Below, piece after piece: positions 44,481-54,221 of a DNA stretch of 64,000 bases. Below the pieces are notes generated by a model. It did not search any database. It was not told where the DNA came from and worked only from the letters and a program-made list of their open reading frames with translations. How positions within the stretch are numbered: the first letter of the stretch is position 1; each line of letters opens with the position of its first letter. Source of the stretch: Pectinatus brassicae. GTDB taxonomy: Bacteria > Bacillota > Negativicutes > Selenomonadales > Selenomonadaceae. Both the position numbers and the translations under genes were made by a program. The stretch lies in NCBI RefSeq assembly GCF_014201835.1, contig NZ_JACHFH010000005.1, forward strand, positions 1 through 64,000, written 5' to 3'.

Positions 44481-45413
44481 TTATTTTAATGCTTCTTTTA
44501 ATTGAGCATTGGTATCTTTAGCGCTATTAACACTTTTTTGGAACATATCTTTTTCTTTATCGTTAAGGGCAATTTCAAGAACTTTTTCAATACCGTTTTT
44601 GCCAAGAACAACAGGAACACCAGCGCAAACGTCTTTTTCGCCGTATTCACCGTCTAATAAAGCAATACAGGATAATGTTTTGCCAGTGTTTTTAGCAATA
44701 GCTTCTGCCATTGTAGCTGCAGTTGTACCAGGAGCATACCAAGCAGAGGTTCCAAGTAATGAAGTGAGGGTACCACCGCCAACCTGGGTAGCATGTTCAA
44801 TTTCAGCAAGTTTTTCTTCGGACAGATATTCGCTGACAGGAACACCTTTATAAGTAGCCATGCGTGTAAGAGGAACCATAAGGTCACCATGAGCACCGAT
44901 AACCATAGCATCGATATCACCTACAGGGCAGCCGATAGCTTGTGCTAAATAATATTCAAAACGGCTTCCATCTAAAAGACCGCTCATACCAATTACGCGT
45001 TCACGAGGTAATCCACTATCTTTAAGTGCAAGATATGTAAGAGTATCAACAGGATTGGAGATGATAAGGAATATAGCGTCAGGAGAATGTTTCAAAGCTT
45101 CATCCATAACTGATTTTACGATTTTGGAGTTAACACCAATAAGGTCAGTACGGCTCATGCCAGGTTTACGAGGCATACCGGAAGTGATGATAACGATATT
45201 GGAGCCTTCAGTTTTAGAATAGTCATTGGTTATGCCGACGATTTTTGTATCAATATGCATCATTTTAGCAGTTTGCATCATATCCATAGCTTTGCCTTCA
45301 GCAACGCCATCTTTAATATCGAGCAATACTACTTCATCAGCAAAGTTTTTTAAAGCCAATACGTTGGCAGCAGTAGCGCCTACGTTACCAGCGCCAATAA
45401 CAGAAATTTTCAT
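44481..45413 (-). CDS. mdh: Malate dehydrogenase
   Basis: NAD-dependent malate/oxaloacetate interconversion. The dinucleotide-binding GAGNVGATAA is near residues 7-16 and VLLDIKDG follows. The substrate-specificity loop GMPRKPGMSR carries the arginine that selects malate over lactate, and the catalytic His is in IGAHGDLMVPL. The 310-residue length matches the LDH-like MDH group. AAGGAGG precedes the ATG. Single gene with its own promoter and terminator; it would work with the carboxyltransferase at 16.4 kb in the oxaloacetate-malate branch leading to succinate or propionate. Confidence 0.94.
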   Translation of the reverse strand: MKISVIGAGNVGATAANVLALKNFADEVVLLDIKDGVAEGKAMDMMQTAKMMHIDTKIVGITNDYSKTEGSNIVIITSGMPRKPGMSRTDLIGVNSKIVKSVMDEALKHSPDAIFLIISNPVDTLTYLALKDSGLPRERVIGMSGLLDGSRFEYYLAQAIGCPVGDIDAMVIGAHGDLMVPLTRMATYKGVPVSEYLSEEKLAEIEHATQVGGGTLTSLLGTSAWYAPGTTAATMAEAIAKNTGKTLSCIALLDGEYGEKDVCAGVPVVLGKNGIEKVLEIALNDKEKDMFQKSVNSAKDTNAQLKEALK

Positions 45414-45464
45414 GTTAAGAATCCTCCTTAAAATATTGGATTATAAAATCCAGCTTTAATTAAA

Positions 45465-45493
45465 AGTATAATACAATCATAGTTATAAGTAAA
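45465..45493 (-). promoter_or_regulatory. mdh promoter
   Basis: Minus strand TTTACT (45488-45493), 17-base spacer, TATACT (45465-45470), about 50 bases before the ATG. Confidence 0.65.
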
Positions 45494-45590
45494 GCGTTTG
45501 TTTATCAAATAATAAAAATAATATATACATATAATATGGTGAATAATTATAATTTTTGGCAAATACTAGGAAAAAACTAAAAAAATAATA

Positions 45591-45622
45591 AAAAACAGCC
45601 GCCATAGGGGCCAACTGTTTTT
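45591..45622 (-). terminator. serA terminator
   Basis: AAAAACAG/CTGTTTTT outer stem with a GC-rich inner part; on the minus strand a T-rich tail follows. Confidence 0.7.
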
Positions 45623-45629
45623 AGCTTAA

Positions 45630-47213
45630 TTACATTGCATAAAAATTGACTAGTTTAGCGTCAAAAATACCATCAATTTTTAAAACTTCATTAATAATAT
45701 CCTGTGAGATATCATCATCGATAGTTAAAACCATCATGCTGGTACCGGCAATTGCTGTTTTACCAACCTGCATACCAGAAATATTGATAGAAAATTTACC
45801 AAGGATAGAACCGACCAGCCCAATCATACCGGGGCGGTTGATATGCGGGCAGATAAGAATGCGGGCATGGGGGTCGACATCAACACGATGCTGGTTTATG
45901 CTGACAATGCGGCCTTCTGTGCCAAATAGTGCACCTTGCACGGATTGCTCACCTTTTGGTGTTATTACACTTACCGTTATAAGATTAGCAAAGTTACTGA
46001 CATCTTTATTTTTTATTTCTTCAATTTTTATATTGCGTTGTTTAGCTATTGACGGAGCGTTTACATAATTTACTGAGGTTTGCAGTATTGGATTTAGTAA
46101 ACCTTTAATAATAGCAATGGAAATCATCTTTGTGTCTATTGCCGCGATTTCACCATTATAGCGAATGGTAAGATCTTTTATAGGACCGTCAGAGAGTGAT
46201 TGGGCGGTGCAGCCGAGTCTTTCGGCCAAAGTAAGATATGGACGGATTTTAGCCATGGTATCAGCGGATACAGGTGCCATATTGACAGCTGTTGATACTG
46301 GCTCACCTTTTAATGCTGCAGCTACACCATGGGAAGCGTCAATAGCAACACCAATTTGAGCTTCGACGGTAGATGCGCCAAGATGTGGAGTAAGTACAAT
46401 GTTATCAATATTACGTAATGGGTTATCCTCAGCCAATGGTTCAGAGGTGAACACATCGATAGCAGCACCGGCGACTTGGCCGGATTTCACAGCATCAGCT
46501 AAATCCTGCTCATTAATGATACCGCCGCGGGCACAGTTTATTAAGCGCACGCCTTTTTTCATTTTGCCAAGATTATCTTTATTAATCATGTTTTTGGTTT
46601 GCGGGGTAAGAGGCATATGTACAGTGATGAAGTCGGCTTTTTCTACAACGTCATCCAACGAACCAATAGTCACACCCAAGGCATCAGCACGTTCTTCATT
46701 TAAATAAGGGTCATAAGCAATAATATTCATGTCAAAGGACATAGCACGTTTGGCAACACCAGAGCCAATGCGACCCAAACCAATAACGCCAAGTGTCTTG
46801 CCGCGCAATTCAACACCAACATATTTTTTGCGGTTCCATTCACCTTTTTGTAGGGTTTCATTAGCAATAGGAATCATACGGCTCATAGAAAGCATCATAG
46901 CCATGGTATGTTCGGTTGCGGCAATAGTATTTCCTTCTGGAGCATTTAATACGATGATACCGCGCTCGGTTGCAGCAGAAATATCAATATTGTCAGTACC
47001 AACACCGGCACGACCAATGACTTTTAAATTATCAGCTTTGGCGATAACTTCTTTGGTTATTTTAGAAGCACTGCGTACAATAATACCATCATACTGCGGA
47101 ATTATTTCTAATAATTCTTCGGCAGATAATTTATCCTTAACAACTATATCAAAATCTTTTTCTAAAATATTGACGGCTTTTTTTGATACGCCATCAGCCA
47201 CTAAAACTTTCAT
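45630..47213 (-). CDS. serA: D-3-phosphoglycerate dehydrogenase
   Basis: The first step of serine biosynthesis. The N-terminal catalytic half holds GIIVRSASKITKEVI and the Rossmann motif GLGRIGSGVAKRA near residue 146. Catalytic residues lie in NCARGGIINEQDL and TPHLGASTVEAQ. An ASB-like intermediate domain and a C-terminal ACT domain (HINRPGMIGLVGSILGKFSINISGMQVGK) follow, consistent with serine feedback control. The 527-residue length is the long form. ATG 47213 has GGGAG upstream at a somewhat long distance of 13 bases. Confidence 0.95.
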   Translation of the reverse strand: MKVLVADGVSKKAVNILEKDFDIVVKDKLSAEELLEIIPQYDGIIVRSASKITKEVIAKADNLKVIGRAGVGTDNIDISAATERGIIVLNAPEGNTIAATEHTMAMMLSMSRMIPIANETLQKGEWNRKKYVGVELRGKTLGVIGLGRIGSGVAKRAMSFDMNIIAYDPYLNEERADALGVTIGSLDDVVEKADFITVHMPLTPQTKNMINKDNLGKMKKGVRLINCARGGIINEQDLADAVKSGQVAGAAIDVFTSEPLAEDNPLRNIDNIVLTPHLGASTVEAQIGVAIDASHGVAAALKGEPVSTAVNMAPVSADTMAKIRPYLTLAERLGCTAQSLSDGPIKDLTIRYNGEIAAIDTKMISIAIIKGLLNPILQTSVNYVNAPSIAKQRNIKIEEIKNKDVSNFANLITVSVITPKGEQSVQGALFGTEGRIVSINQHRVDVDPHARILICPHINRPGMIGLVGSILGKFSINISGMQVGKTAIAGTSMMVLTIDDDISQDIINEVLKIDGIFDAKLVNFYAM

Positions 47214-47279
47214 TATATTATTCAATCTCCCTCTTATTATATACATAGATAATGTGATTTATATATTATCTTTCGTAAT

Positions 47280-47309
47280 ATTGTAGTTTATCAATGTTAT
47301 ATACGTCAA
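47280..47309 (-). promoter_or_regulatory. serA promoter
   Basis: Minus strand TTGACG (47304-47309), 18-base spacer, TACAAT (47280-47285). Confidence 0.6.
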
Positions 47310-47546
47310 GTACTATAGTCGAATTAAATGTAAAATGAGAATAGAAAAAAGTACAAATTTTTCTATAAGTTACATGAATTGTTGATTATAAAGTAAATAG
47401 TAATCTATTATAAGATAAGGTATAATGATATACTGTATTAATAGAAATAAGGGGACACTGCTGTAGGAAACGGCAGTGGCACAAGGAAGAATTAGGCGGC
47501 ACAACTATTTTGCATTTTGATTTACCTATGGAAAGGAGAATTTTAT
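47310..47546 (+). other. Leader of the efflux operon
   Basis: A TATAAT at 47421-47426 suggests a promoter, though no good -35 is seen. Downstream, CACTGC (near 47457) and GCAGTG (near 47473) make a short hairpin about 65 bases before the TolC-like gene. I match it to no known riboswitch. Confidence 0.35.
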
Positions 47547-48839
47547 ATGCATTTTAGCATAATAAAAAAAATAATGTTGGGAGCTGTTTTGTTATTTTCA
47601 TTACAGCAAGCGACAGGTTATTGTGCTTCGTTATCAATTAATGAAGCAGTACAAATGGCGCTGCAAAATAATCTTGATATAAAAATAGCAGCTAAGGATG
47701 AGGCTAAGGCCAAGGCTGAATTGGAAGCAACTAAAGCGAAAGACGGTATGACGATTTCCCTTAAAAGCAGTTTATCCGTAGCTGATGGTGTTACTGACGG
47801 TGTAAAAAAAGATTTTGAGCGTGATAATGACAATAGTATTGCAGTCAGCAAGTCAATTTATTCAGCAGGGAAAAATAAACTTAATGTACAGATAAAGGAA
47901 GATAGTTTACGGCAAAGTGGGTTAAATATTGAGCGTACTGCTGAAAATATCGAATATAATACGGTAAAAGCCTATTATGATATATTGCAGGCAAAAAAAA
48001 CCATTATTGTAGATAAAGAATCGGTGGCTAATTATGAAAAACATTTAACTAATGTCCGCAATTTATATCTAGGCGGCAGTGTGCCTAAATCAGATTTGCT
48101 GCGTTCGGAGGTGGAACTGTCCAATGCCAGGCAAACTTTGATAAAAGCTGTTAATGATTATGATATAGCAGTAATTACATTTAAAAACATTGTTAAAATG
48201 CAGCATGATGAAGAACTGATATTAACTGATGATTTCAAATATATTCCGTTTGAAAAATCACTTATCAGCTGCTTGGGTTATGCTGATGATAATAGGAAGG
48301 ACTTACAGCAGGCACAGATTGATTGTGCTATCGAGGAGAAGAATCTCAAACTGGCCAAGGCCGGTTATAAGCCTACTGTTGACAGTTCATTAAGTGTGGG
48401 CTGGAATAAACAGCCAGCACCATCTAAAAATGATTATAATTATACGGTGGGGATTTCTGCCAGCTGGGATATTTTTGACAATGGTATTACTAGAGCGAAC
48501 GTTGATGCAGCAAAGGCCGCCTGGGAATCAGCACAACTGACTTTGCTGCAGAAAAAGGATGATGTTGATTTGGCGGTGCGTCAGGCTTATCTTAATATGC
48601 GTGAGGCGGAAAAAAGGGTTAATACAAGTGAAACTGCGGTAGAACAGGCGCAGGAAGACTTATTTATCGCTCAGGAAAAATATCGTGTTGGTGCAGGTAT
48701 CATATTGGATATAATTGATGCTCAATTAGCGTTATCAACAGCCAGTCTTGATAGAATAAGTGCCCAATATGATTATGCCCGTTATATGGCGCAATTGGAA
48801 AACGTTATGGGTAAAAAAGCGGGGGAACTTGATATATGA
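47547..48839 (+). CDS. TolC family outer-membrane efflux channel
   Basis: A protein of 430 residues with a signal peptide (about 1-27, ending near GYCAS). The two-repeat TolC/OEP architecture follows: SINEAVQMALQNNLDIKIA opens the first half, long helices rich in A, K and E follow, and AQEKYRVGAGIILDIIDAQLALSTASL closes the second half. It would form the trimeric outer-membrane tunnel of a tripartite pump. The adaptor gene overlaps its stop by 4 bases. The presence of TolC shows a diderm envelope. GGAG lies eight bases before ATG 47547. Confidence 0.92.
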   Translation: MHFSIIKKIMLGAVLLFSLQQATGYCASLSINEAVQMALQNNLDIKIAAKDEAKAKAELEATKAKDGMTISLKSSLSVADGVTDGVKKDFERDNDNSIAVSKSIYSAGKNKLNVQIKEDSLRQSGLNIERTAENIEYNTVKAYYDILQAKKTIIVDKESVANYEKHLTNVRNLYLGGSVPKSDLLRSEVELSNARQTLIKAVNDYDIAVITFKNIVKMQHDEELILTDDFKYIPFEKSLISCLGYADDNRKDLQQAQIDCAIEEKNLKLAKAGYKPTVDSSLSVGWNKQPAPSKNDYNYTVGISASWDIFDNGITRANVDAAKAAWESAQLTLLQKKDDVDLAVRQAYLNMREAEKRVNTSETAVEQAQEDLFIAQEKYRVGAGIILDIIDAQLALSTASLDRISAQYDYARYMAQLENVMGKKAGELDI

Positions 48840-49954
48840 AAAAATTTTTAAATAAGAAAATAATCATAGCTGTAATAGTTATATTATGTTTGGCTGCGGG
48901 CGGCTATAAATATTGGCAGGTTCAGCAGGCAGCCCAAAACAGCAAGCTGCCGAGTGAAATGTACACTGTAAAGAAAATGAACTTAAAATCGACAGTATCG
49001 GCAACAGGTACGATAAAACCAGTGGAATCAGTTGAAGTCAGTTCTAAAATAACTGCAAGAATAAAGCAGGTATTAGTAAAAGAAAATGATACTGTAACGC
49101 AGGGACAGACTGTAGCTGTTTTGGATGGTAAGGATTTAGAAAATGAATTGGTAAAAGCAAAAGAAACAGTGAATAATACACTGTCTAAATATAACCGTAT
49201 GCAGTATTTATACAATATTGGAGCTAAATCAAAAGAAGACTTAGAAGATGCTCAGTATAATTATGCGACAGCTAAAAGTGATATGGAAGTTACTAAATCA
49301 GACCTTGATGAAACCGTTATTACAGCACCGATAAGCGGCGTAGTAGTAGGTGAGCCTAAAACACCGGGGACAATGGCGGTGCAGGGAACAAGCAATCCTA
49401 CGGTTATAATGCGAATTGCGGACTTATCAAAAAAACAAATATTAGCCAAAATTGATGAAACGGATATTGGCAAGATAAAAGTTGGACAATCAGCGACATT
49501 TACGGTTGATGCCTATAATAATAAAAATTTTACAGCAAAAGTAATTAAGATATCGCAGACTGATACAAGTAATACCTGGGATGTTTCGTCAGACAGCACG
49601 AGCTCATCGTCATCGTCGTCAGTAATTTATTACTATGTAACGTTAGATGTTGCTGATGATGATAATTTATTAAAACCAGCAATGACGGCAAGGGTAGAAA
49701 TAAATACTGCTGACAAAAAAGATGCTGTGGCAGTACCTTTATCAGCATTAAAAACAGACAGTAAAGGCTCATATGTAGTAATTATAGAAAATCAAGGAAC
49801 TGTTAACAAATATGTAAAAACAGGTATTTACAGCGATGACTATGTGGAAATAACCAGCGGATTAAATGTCGGTGATAAAATATCGCTTGATTATACAGCC
49901 AGTAAAACTAAAACGTCAACAACGTCAACACGTCATGGCGGGCCGCCGTTTTAA
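48836..49954 (+). CDS. Efflux periplasmic adaptor (HlyD/MacA family)
   Basis: A membrane-anchored adaptor (372 residues) with an N-terminal helix at about 7-24. The lipoyl-like domain has TVSATGTIKPVESVEVSSKI and VKENDTVTQGQTVAVLDG, and a coiled-coil hairpin (LVKAKETVNNTLSKYNRMQ) follows. The second lipoyl half is DLDETVITAPISGVVVGEPKTPG, then a beta-barrel and a membrane-proximal domain. A Ser-rich insertion (about residues 252-262) interrupts the barrel. It links the TolC-like channel to the ABC pair downstream, MacAB-like. Confidence 0.92.
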   Translation: MKKFLNKKIIIAVIVILCLAAGGYKYWQVQQAAQNSKLPSEMYTVKKMNLKSTVSATGTIKPVESVEVSSKITARIKQVLVKENDTVTQGQTVAVLDGKDLENELVKAKETVNNTLSKYNRMQYLYNIGAKSKEDLEDAQYNYATAKSDMEVTKSDLDETVITAPISGVVVGEPKTPGTMAVQGTSNPTVIMRIADLSKKQILAKIDETDIGKIKVGQSATFTVDAYNNKNFTAKVIKISQTDTSNTWDVSSDSTSSSSSSSVIYYYVTLDVADDDNLLKPAMTARVEINTADKKDAVAVPLSALKTDSKGSYVVIIENQGTVNKYVKTGIYSDDYVEITSGLNVGDKISLDYTASKTKTSTTSTRHGGPPF

Positions 49955-49980
49955 TAATAGGACAAAAAAGCAGGTGTAAA

Positions 49981-50679
49981 ATGACTATTGAACTTAAAGA
50001 TATAAAAAAGATTTATCAGGTAGGAACGCAGCAGGTAGCTGCGTTAAACGGTATTGACTTAAATATAAAAAAAGGGGAATTTGCAGCCCTTATGGGGCCA
50101 TCAGGCTCAGGTAAATCAACTTTGATGAATATCTTGGGCTGCTTGGACAGACCAACCGAAGGCTCTTATAAGCTGGACGGTGCAGAAGTAGCCCATTTGG
50201 GTGATGATGAACTGGCCAAAACGCGCAATAAAAAGATTGGTTTTGTCTTTCAAAATTTTAATTTATTATCGCGCATAAGTGCCTTAGAAAATGTTGCTTT
50301 GCCATTAGTATATGCTGGAGTTGGCTATAAGGAACGGCATGAGCGGGCCCATTATTTTTTGCGGGCAGTAGGCCTTGATGATAGGGCAGAACATCAGCCT
50401 AATGAACTATCAGGTGGGCAAAGACAAAGAGTAGCAATCGCCAGAGCACTTGTAAATGATCCCAGCATAATTATGGCTGATGAACCTACGGGCAATCTCG
50501 ACACAAAATCCACCAGGGAAATAATGAATATATTTATGGATCTGCATGAGCAGGGGAAAACTGTTATTTTAGTTACGCATGAGCCGGAAATAGCAGAATG
50601 CGCGTCACGACAATTATTGGTGCGGGATGGAAAAATTACCAAAGATGTCGGAAAGGGGGTCAAAATGGATGTTGTTTAG
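49981..50679 (+). CDS. ABC transporter ATP-binding protein (MacB/LolD type)
   Basis: A nucleotide-binding subunit of 232 residues. Walker A GPSGSGKST is near residues 39-47, the Q-loop in FVFQNFNLLSRISALENVALPL, the signature LSGGQRQRVAIARAL, Walker B IIMADEPTGNLD and the switch His in VTHEPEIA. This is the MacB/FtsE/LolD subgroup. The permease gene overlaps its 3' end by 11 bases. The adaptor and TolC-like channel are immediately upstream. Confidence 0.94.
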   Translation: MTIELKDIKKIYQVGTQQVAALNGIDLNIKKGEFAALMGPSGSGKSTLMNILGCLDRPTEGSYKLDGAEVAHLGDDELAKTRNKKIGFVFQNFNLLSRISALENVALPLVYAGVGYKERHERAHYFLRAVGLDDRAEHQPNELSGGQRQRVAIARALVNDPSIIMADEPTGNLDTKSTREIMNIFMDLHEQGKTVILVTHEPEIAECASRQLLVRDGKITKDVGKGVKMDVV

Positions 50680-51886
50680 AGAAAGTGTAATTATTGCCAT
50701 AAAGGCACTTTTCGCGAATAAAATGCGCTCAATTCTTACAATGCTGGGTATAATAATTGGCGTTGGCGCTGTTATTGCAATGGTTTCTGTTGGAATGGGC
50801 GTCAGAAAACAGGTTCAAGACTCCATAGCAAGTCTTGGCAGTAATATGCTTATTGTTACTGCTGGCGCGCCTAGGGTCAATGGGGTGCGTCAGGCAGCTG
50901 GCAGTGGTGAAAAACTAAAATTAGATGATGCTGATGCAATTAAGAAAAAGATAAAAAATATTGATTATGTTGCCCCTAATGTGCAAAAATCATATCAGGT
51001 TGTAAATGGCAACCAAAATTGGAATACCACAGTATATGGTATCACTTCAGAATATATGATGATACGCTCACTGACCGTAAAAAGCGGTTCGTTTATTACC
51101 ACAAATGATATGAATACACGAAATCGTGTGGCCGTTATTGGCGCAACTGTAGCATCAAATTTATTTGGTGAGAGTAACCCGGTAGGTAAAAATATTCGTA
51201 TTAATAATGATCCGTATAAGGTCATAGGTGTACTTGCTAGCAAGGGTCAGTCCTCAATGGGACAGGATCAGGATGACTGTGTATTGATACCAATAACAAC
51301 AGCGATGGAAAGATTAATGGCGTTGACAAGTATACGTACTATAAATATACAAGTATCTTCAGCGGATAAAATAGATATGGTGCAGGAGCAAGTAGAAACA
51401 TTACTAAGGCAGCGCCATCGTATAAAAAAACCGGCTGATGATGATTTTGAGGTGCGTAATTTAACCAGTATAATGGAAACAATGACTAATACTACTACGA
51501 TGATTACACTGCTGTTAGGCAGTATTGCGGCAATTTCATTGCTGGTAGGCGGCATTGGCATAATGAATATTATGATGGTATCGGTCACCGAACGCACCAG
51601 GGAAATCGGCATAAGAAAAGCATTAGGAGCAACTTTTAAAGATATAATGCTGCAATTTTTGATTGAGTCGATAGTTGTGAGTGTAATTGGCGGGGTCATT
51701 GGTATTGGGGTTGGTTGTGGGGCCGCTATGGCAATATCACAGGTTGGTAGTTTTACTACCGTTATAACAATTGAGCCCATACTGTTGTCATTTTTATTTT
51801 CTGTTGGAATTGGCTTGTTCTTTGGTATATATCCGGCACGAAAGGCAGCTAAATTGGATCCGATAGAAGCATTGCGTTATGAATAA
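50669..51886 (+). CDS. ABC transporter permease (MacB-like)
   Basis: A mechanotransmission-type permease of 405 residues: a membrane helix at about 20-45 (MRSILTMLGIIIGVGAVIAMVSVG), a large periplasmic MacB_PCD domain (about 50-260), and three C-terminal membrane helices within FtsX-type sequence (LLVGGIGIMNIMMVSVTERTREIGIRKALGA, ending GIYPARKAAKLDPIEALRYE). ATG 50669 sits inside the end of the ATPase gene with GGGGG upstream. The E. coli MacB fuses these two parts; here they are separate. Substrate unknown: antibiotics, peptides or lipids are possible. Confidence 0.93.
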   Translation: MLFRESVIIAIKALFANKMRSILTMLGIIIGVGAVIAMVSVGMGVRKQVQDSIASLGSNMLIVTAGAPRVNGVRQAAGSGEKLKLDDADAIKKKIKNIDYVAPNVQKSYQVVNGNQNWNTTVYGITSEYMMIRSLTVKSGSFITTNDMNTRNRVAVIGATVASNLFGESNPVGKNIRINNDPYKVIGVLASKGQSSMGQDQDDCVLIPITTAMERLMALTSIRTINIQVSSADKIDMVQEQVETLLRQRHRIKKPADDDFEVRNLTSIMETMTNTTTMITLLLGSIAAISLLVGGIGIMNIMMVSVTERTREIGIRKALGATFKDIMLQFLIESIVVSVIGGVIGIGVGCGAAMAISQVGSFTTVITIEPILLSFLFSVGIGLFFGIYPARKAAKLDPIEALRYE

Positions 51887-52008
51887 TAGAAAAACATGTA
51901 AACTTTGACACAATATTGTATAATGTATTATTATCAAATAAATAACTTATTTGAAGTTATAGTTTATAAAGTATAAATTTTTTTAGTAAGGATGGTATCG
52001 AGTAGTTT

Positions 52009-53934
52009 ATGTTAGTCAATAAAAAAACAGTTGAACTTTTGGCCCCGGTTGGTCAATGGAGTACATTAGTAGCTGCGGTAGAAGCTGGCGCTGATGCAGT
52101 TTATATGGGCGGTAAAGCCTTTAACATGAGAAGGTTTCGTGATGATTTTAACTTCGATAATAAAGAACTAAAAAAAGCGGTAGAATATGCCCATGCTCAT
52201 GGAGTAAGTTTATATATAACGCTGAATAATCTTATAAGTGATGAGGAAATTCCAGCGTTGGAAGAATATCTGACTTGCCTTAGCAATGATGTCCATCCTG
52301 ATGCACTTATAGTACAGGATTTTGCTGTTGTAGAAATAGTGAAGCGTTTGGGACTCGATTTGACCTTACATTCATCAATAATGATGAATACGCATAATGC
52401 CCAAATGATAGAAAAATTTCAGCAGTTTGGTATTACCCGTATTGTAGCCAGCCGAGAAATGAGTTTGGCCGACATACGCCTAATGAAAAATGAAACTAAT
52501 ATGGAAATAGAATTTTTTGTGCATGGTGATATGTGCATTGCTGAGGGCGGTCAGTGTATACATTCCGGTGTGGTATTCGGTCATAGCAGTAATCGTGGTT
52601 TATGCATGAAACCTTGTCGTTGGCAGTATAAATTTGCCGAAGAAAAAAACATTAATGATGCTGATTATATGGCACAGAAAAAATCTGAATATAAAATGGC
52701 TCTTAAAGATATGTGTATGTATCAGGCTTTGCCGGAACTTATTCAGTCAGGTGTATATTCTTTTAAAATTGAGGGACGTATGCGTGATGCGGAATTTGTC
52801 AGCAATATAGTTGGTACATATCGTCGTGCTATTGACAGATATGTAGCTGATCCTACCGGCTACAGCATGGATAAAAAAGATTGGCAGATTTTAAAGGATA
52901 ATGAAGTTCGTGGCTATTCTACATGTTTTGCTGTTGCTAAACCGACCTATGATGAGATTGGTTTATCAGGAGAAGGTGAACCACGCTTTTTCAGCAAGGC
53001 TGTTAAAGAAGCAGATTTAACAATAAAAACAGAATTTAAAACAGTTTCCAGCGAAAATAAGCCAGTGCTGGCAGTTCGCTGTGCTTCACTAGAGCATTTA
53101 AAAGAAGCTTGCGCCAATGGTGCTGATGTTGTATATGCTGGTGGCGATGTTTACCGTCCACTTACACCATGGACATTAGCAGATTTTAAAGAAGCCCGTA
53201 TTATTACAGAAAAAGCCAATTGTAAGCTGGTGATTGCGACACCGCGCATAACGAGAAGACTGGAAATCAGTGAGCTGGAACAATTATTTACACAGCTTAA
53301 TATTATAAAACCAGATGGTATTCTCGTACATAATATAGGAACACTTAATATGGCTAAAAAATTGACTGCTATCCCTGTGCAGTGCGGTGTATCCTTTAGT
53401 TTATTTAATGCTAAGGCAGCAGCATTGCTGCAAAATGAAGGGGCAGTAATGGGAACTGCTTCTTTAGAACTTGGCTGTAAACAGGTACAAACCTTGATAG
53501 AAAAAAGCTCATTGCCGATTGAAGTTATCGTGCATGGTGCAATAGAAGCGATGATTTGCGATTTTGACTTTATCGAACAGGAAACTGGTAAAAAACAAAT
53601 TACTAATCCAGAAGTATTTGATAAGCACTATGCCTTTATAGATACTGCTGATGAAATTCATAGTGTTCGCCGCACGCAGTATAATAGAAATAATGTATTG
53701 TTTGCTCATGATTTATGCCTGTTGCCATATTTGGATAAATTAAATACAGCAGCATCATTTTGCATTGAAGCACAGGATTATACAGCAGCCTATACAGGTA
53801 GTCTTGTGAACATTTATCGCCAGGTCATTGATGATTTTGCTGCTTATAATATTGATGAACTCATTGAAGAAATAAAAGTAGATGCACCACGTGCCTTTGG
53901 CAATGGTGTATATCGTTATGAAGCATCGAGATAA
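52009..53934 (+). CDS. U32 family peptidase-like protein (RlhA/TrhP/UbiU superfamily)
   Basis: A TIM-barrel U32 domain occupies about residues 8-290: ELLAPVGQWSTLVAAVEAGADAVYMGGKAFNMR at the start, then EFFVHGDMCIAEGGQCIHSG and SNRGLCMKPCRW carrying the conserved cysteines expected to hold an iron-sulfur cluster, and SFKIEGRMRDAEFV. A second homologous barrel-like half runs from about 350. Relatives include RNA hydroxylation enzymes (RlhA for 23S rRNA, TrhP for tRNA) and UbiU/V; classical peptidase activity is doubtful. At 641 residues it belongs to the long U32 group. The ribosome site is weak. Confidence 0.88.
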   Translation: MLVNKKTVELLAPVGQWSTLVAAVEAGADAVYMGGKAFNMRRFRDDFNFDNKELKKAVEYAHAHGVSLYITLNNLISDEEIPALEEYLTCLSNDVHPDALIVQDFAVVEIVKRLGLDLTLHSSIMMNTHNAQMIEKFQQFGITRIVASREMSLADIRLMKNETNMEIEFFVHGDMCIAEGGQCIHSGVVFGHSSNRGLCMKPCRWQYKFAEEKNINDADYMAQKKSEYKMALKDMCMYQALPELIQSGVYSFKIEGRMRDAEFVSNIVGTYRRAIDRYVADPTGYSMDKKDWQILKDNEVRGYSTCFAVAKPTYDEIGLSGEGEPRFFSKAVKEADLTIKTEFKTVSSENKPVLAVRCASLEHLKEACANGADVVYAGGDVYRPLTPWTLADFKEARIITEKANCKLVIATPRITRRLEISELEQLFTQLNIIKPDGILVHNIGTLNMAKKLTAIPVQCGVSFSLFNAKAAALLQNEGAVMGTASLELGCKQVQTLIEKSSLPIEVIVHGAIEAMICDFDFIEQETGKKQITNPEVFDKHYAFIDTADEIHSVRRTQYNRNNVLFAHDLCLLPYLDKLNTAASFCIEAQDYTAAYTGSLVNIYRQVIDDFAAYNIDELIEEIKVDAPRAFGNGVYRYEASR

Positions 53935-54052
53935 TCAGCTTATTTAAAAAGAAAAAATGTTGCACTAATTTATTAGTTGGTACAACATAATATCGATATT
54001 ATTTGTATTGTGTTAGTTAATAAACTAGTATGTCCTTTAAGCCGTCCCTGCA

Positions 54053-54101
54053 CGGTGTGTACTGTATTTCTAAAGTGTTAAAGCACTAAGAACTACAGCA
54101 T
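54053..54101 (+). repeat. Hairpin repeat unit, copy 1
   Basis: Begins CGGTGTGTACTGTATTTC and ends AGAACTACAGCAT. Its stem has CTGTA/TACAG outside and GTGT-TAAA-GCAC at the tip. Copy 2 begins 121 bases downstream. Confidence 0.75.
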
Positions 54102-54173
54102 AGGGAAGGTGGCTTGACGAAGTCAAGTCGGAAGGGTTAACCCCTCAGGCAGCTTTGCTGCCAGCTCCGCACG

Positions 54174-54221
54174 CGGTGTGTACTATATTTCTAAGCGCTA
54201 AAGCGCAAAGAACTATAGCAT
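54174..54221 (+). repeat. Hairpin repeat unit, copy 2
   Basis: Begins CGGTGTGTACTATATTTC and ends AGAACTATAGCAT. The stem has CTATA/TATAG and tip GCGC-TAAA-GCGC. Differences from copy 1 are base-pair preserving. Confidence 0.75.
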
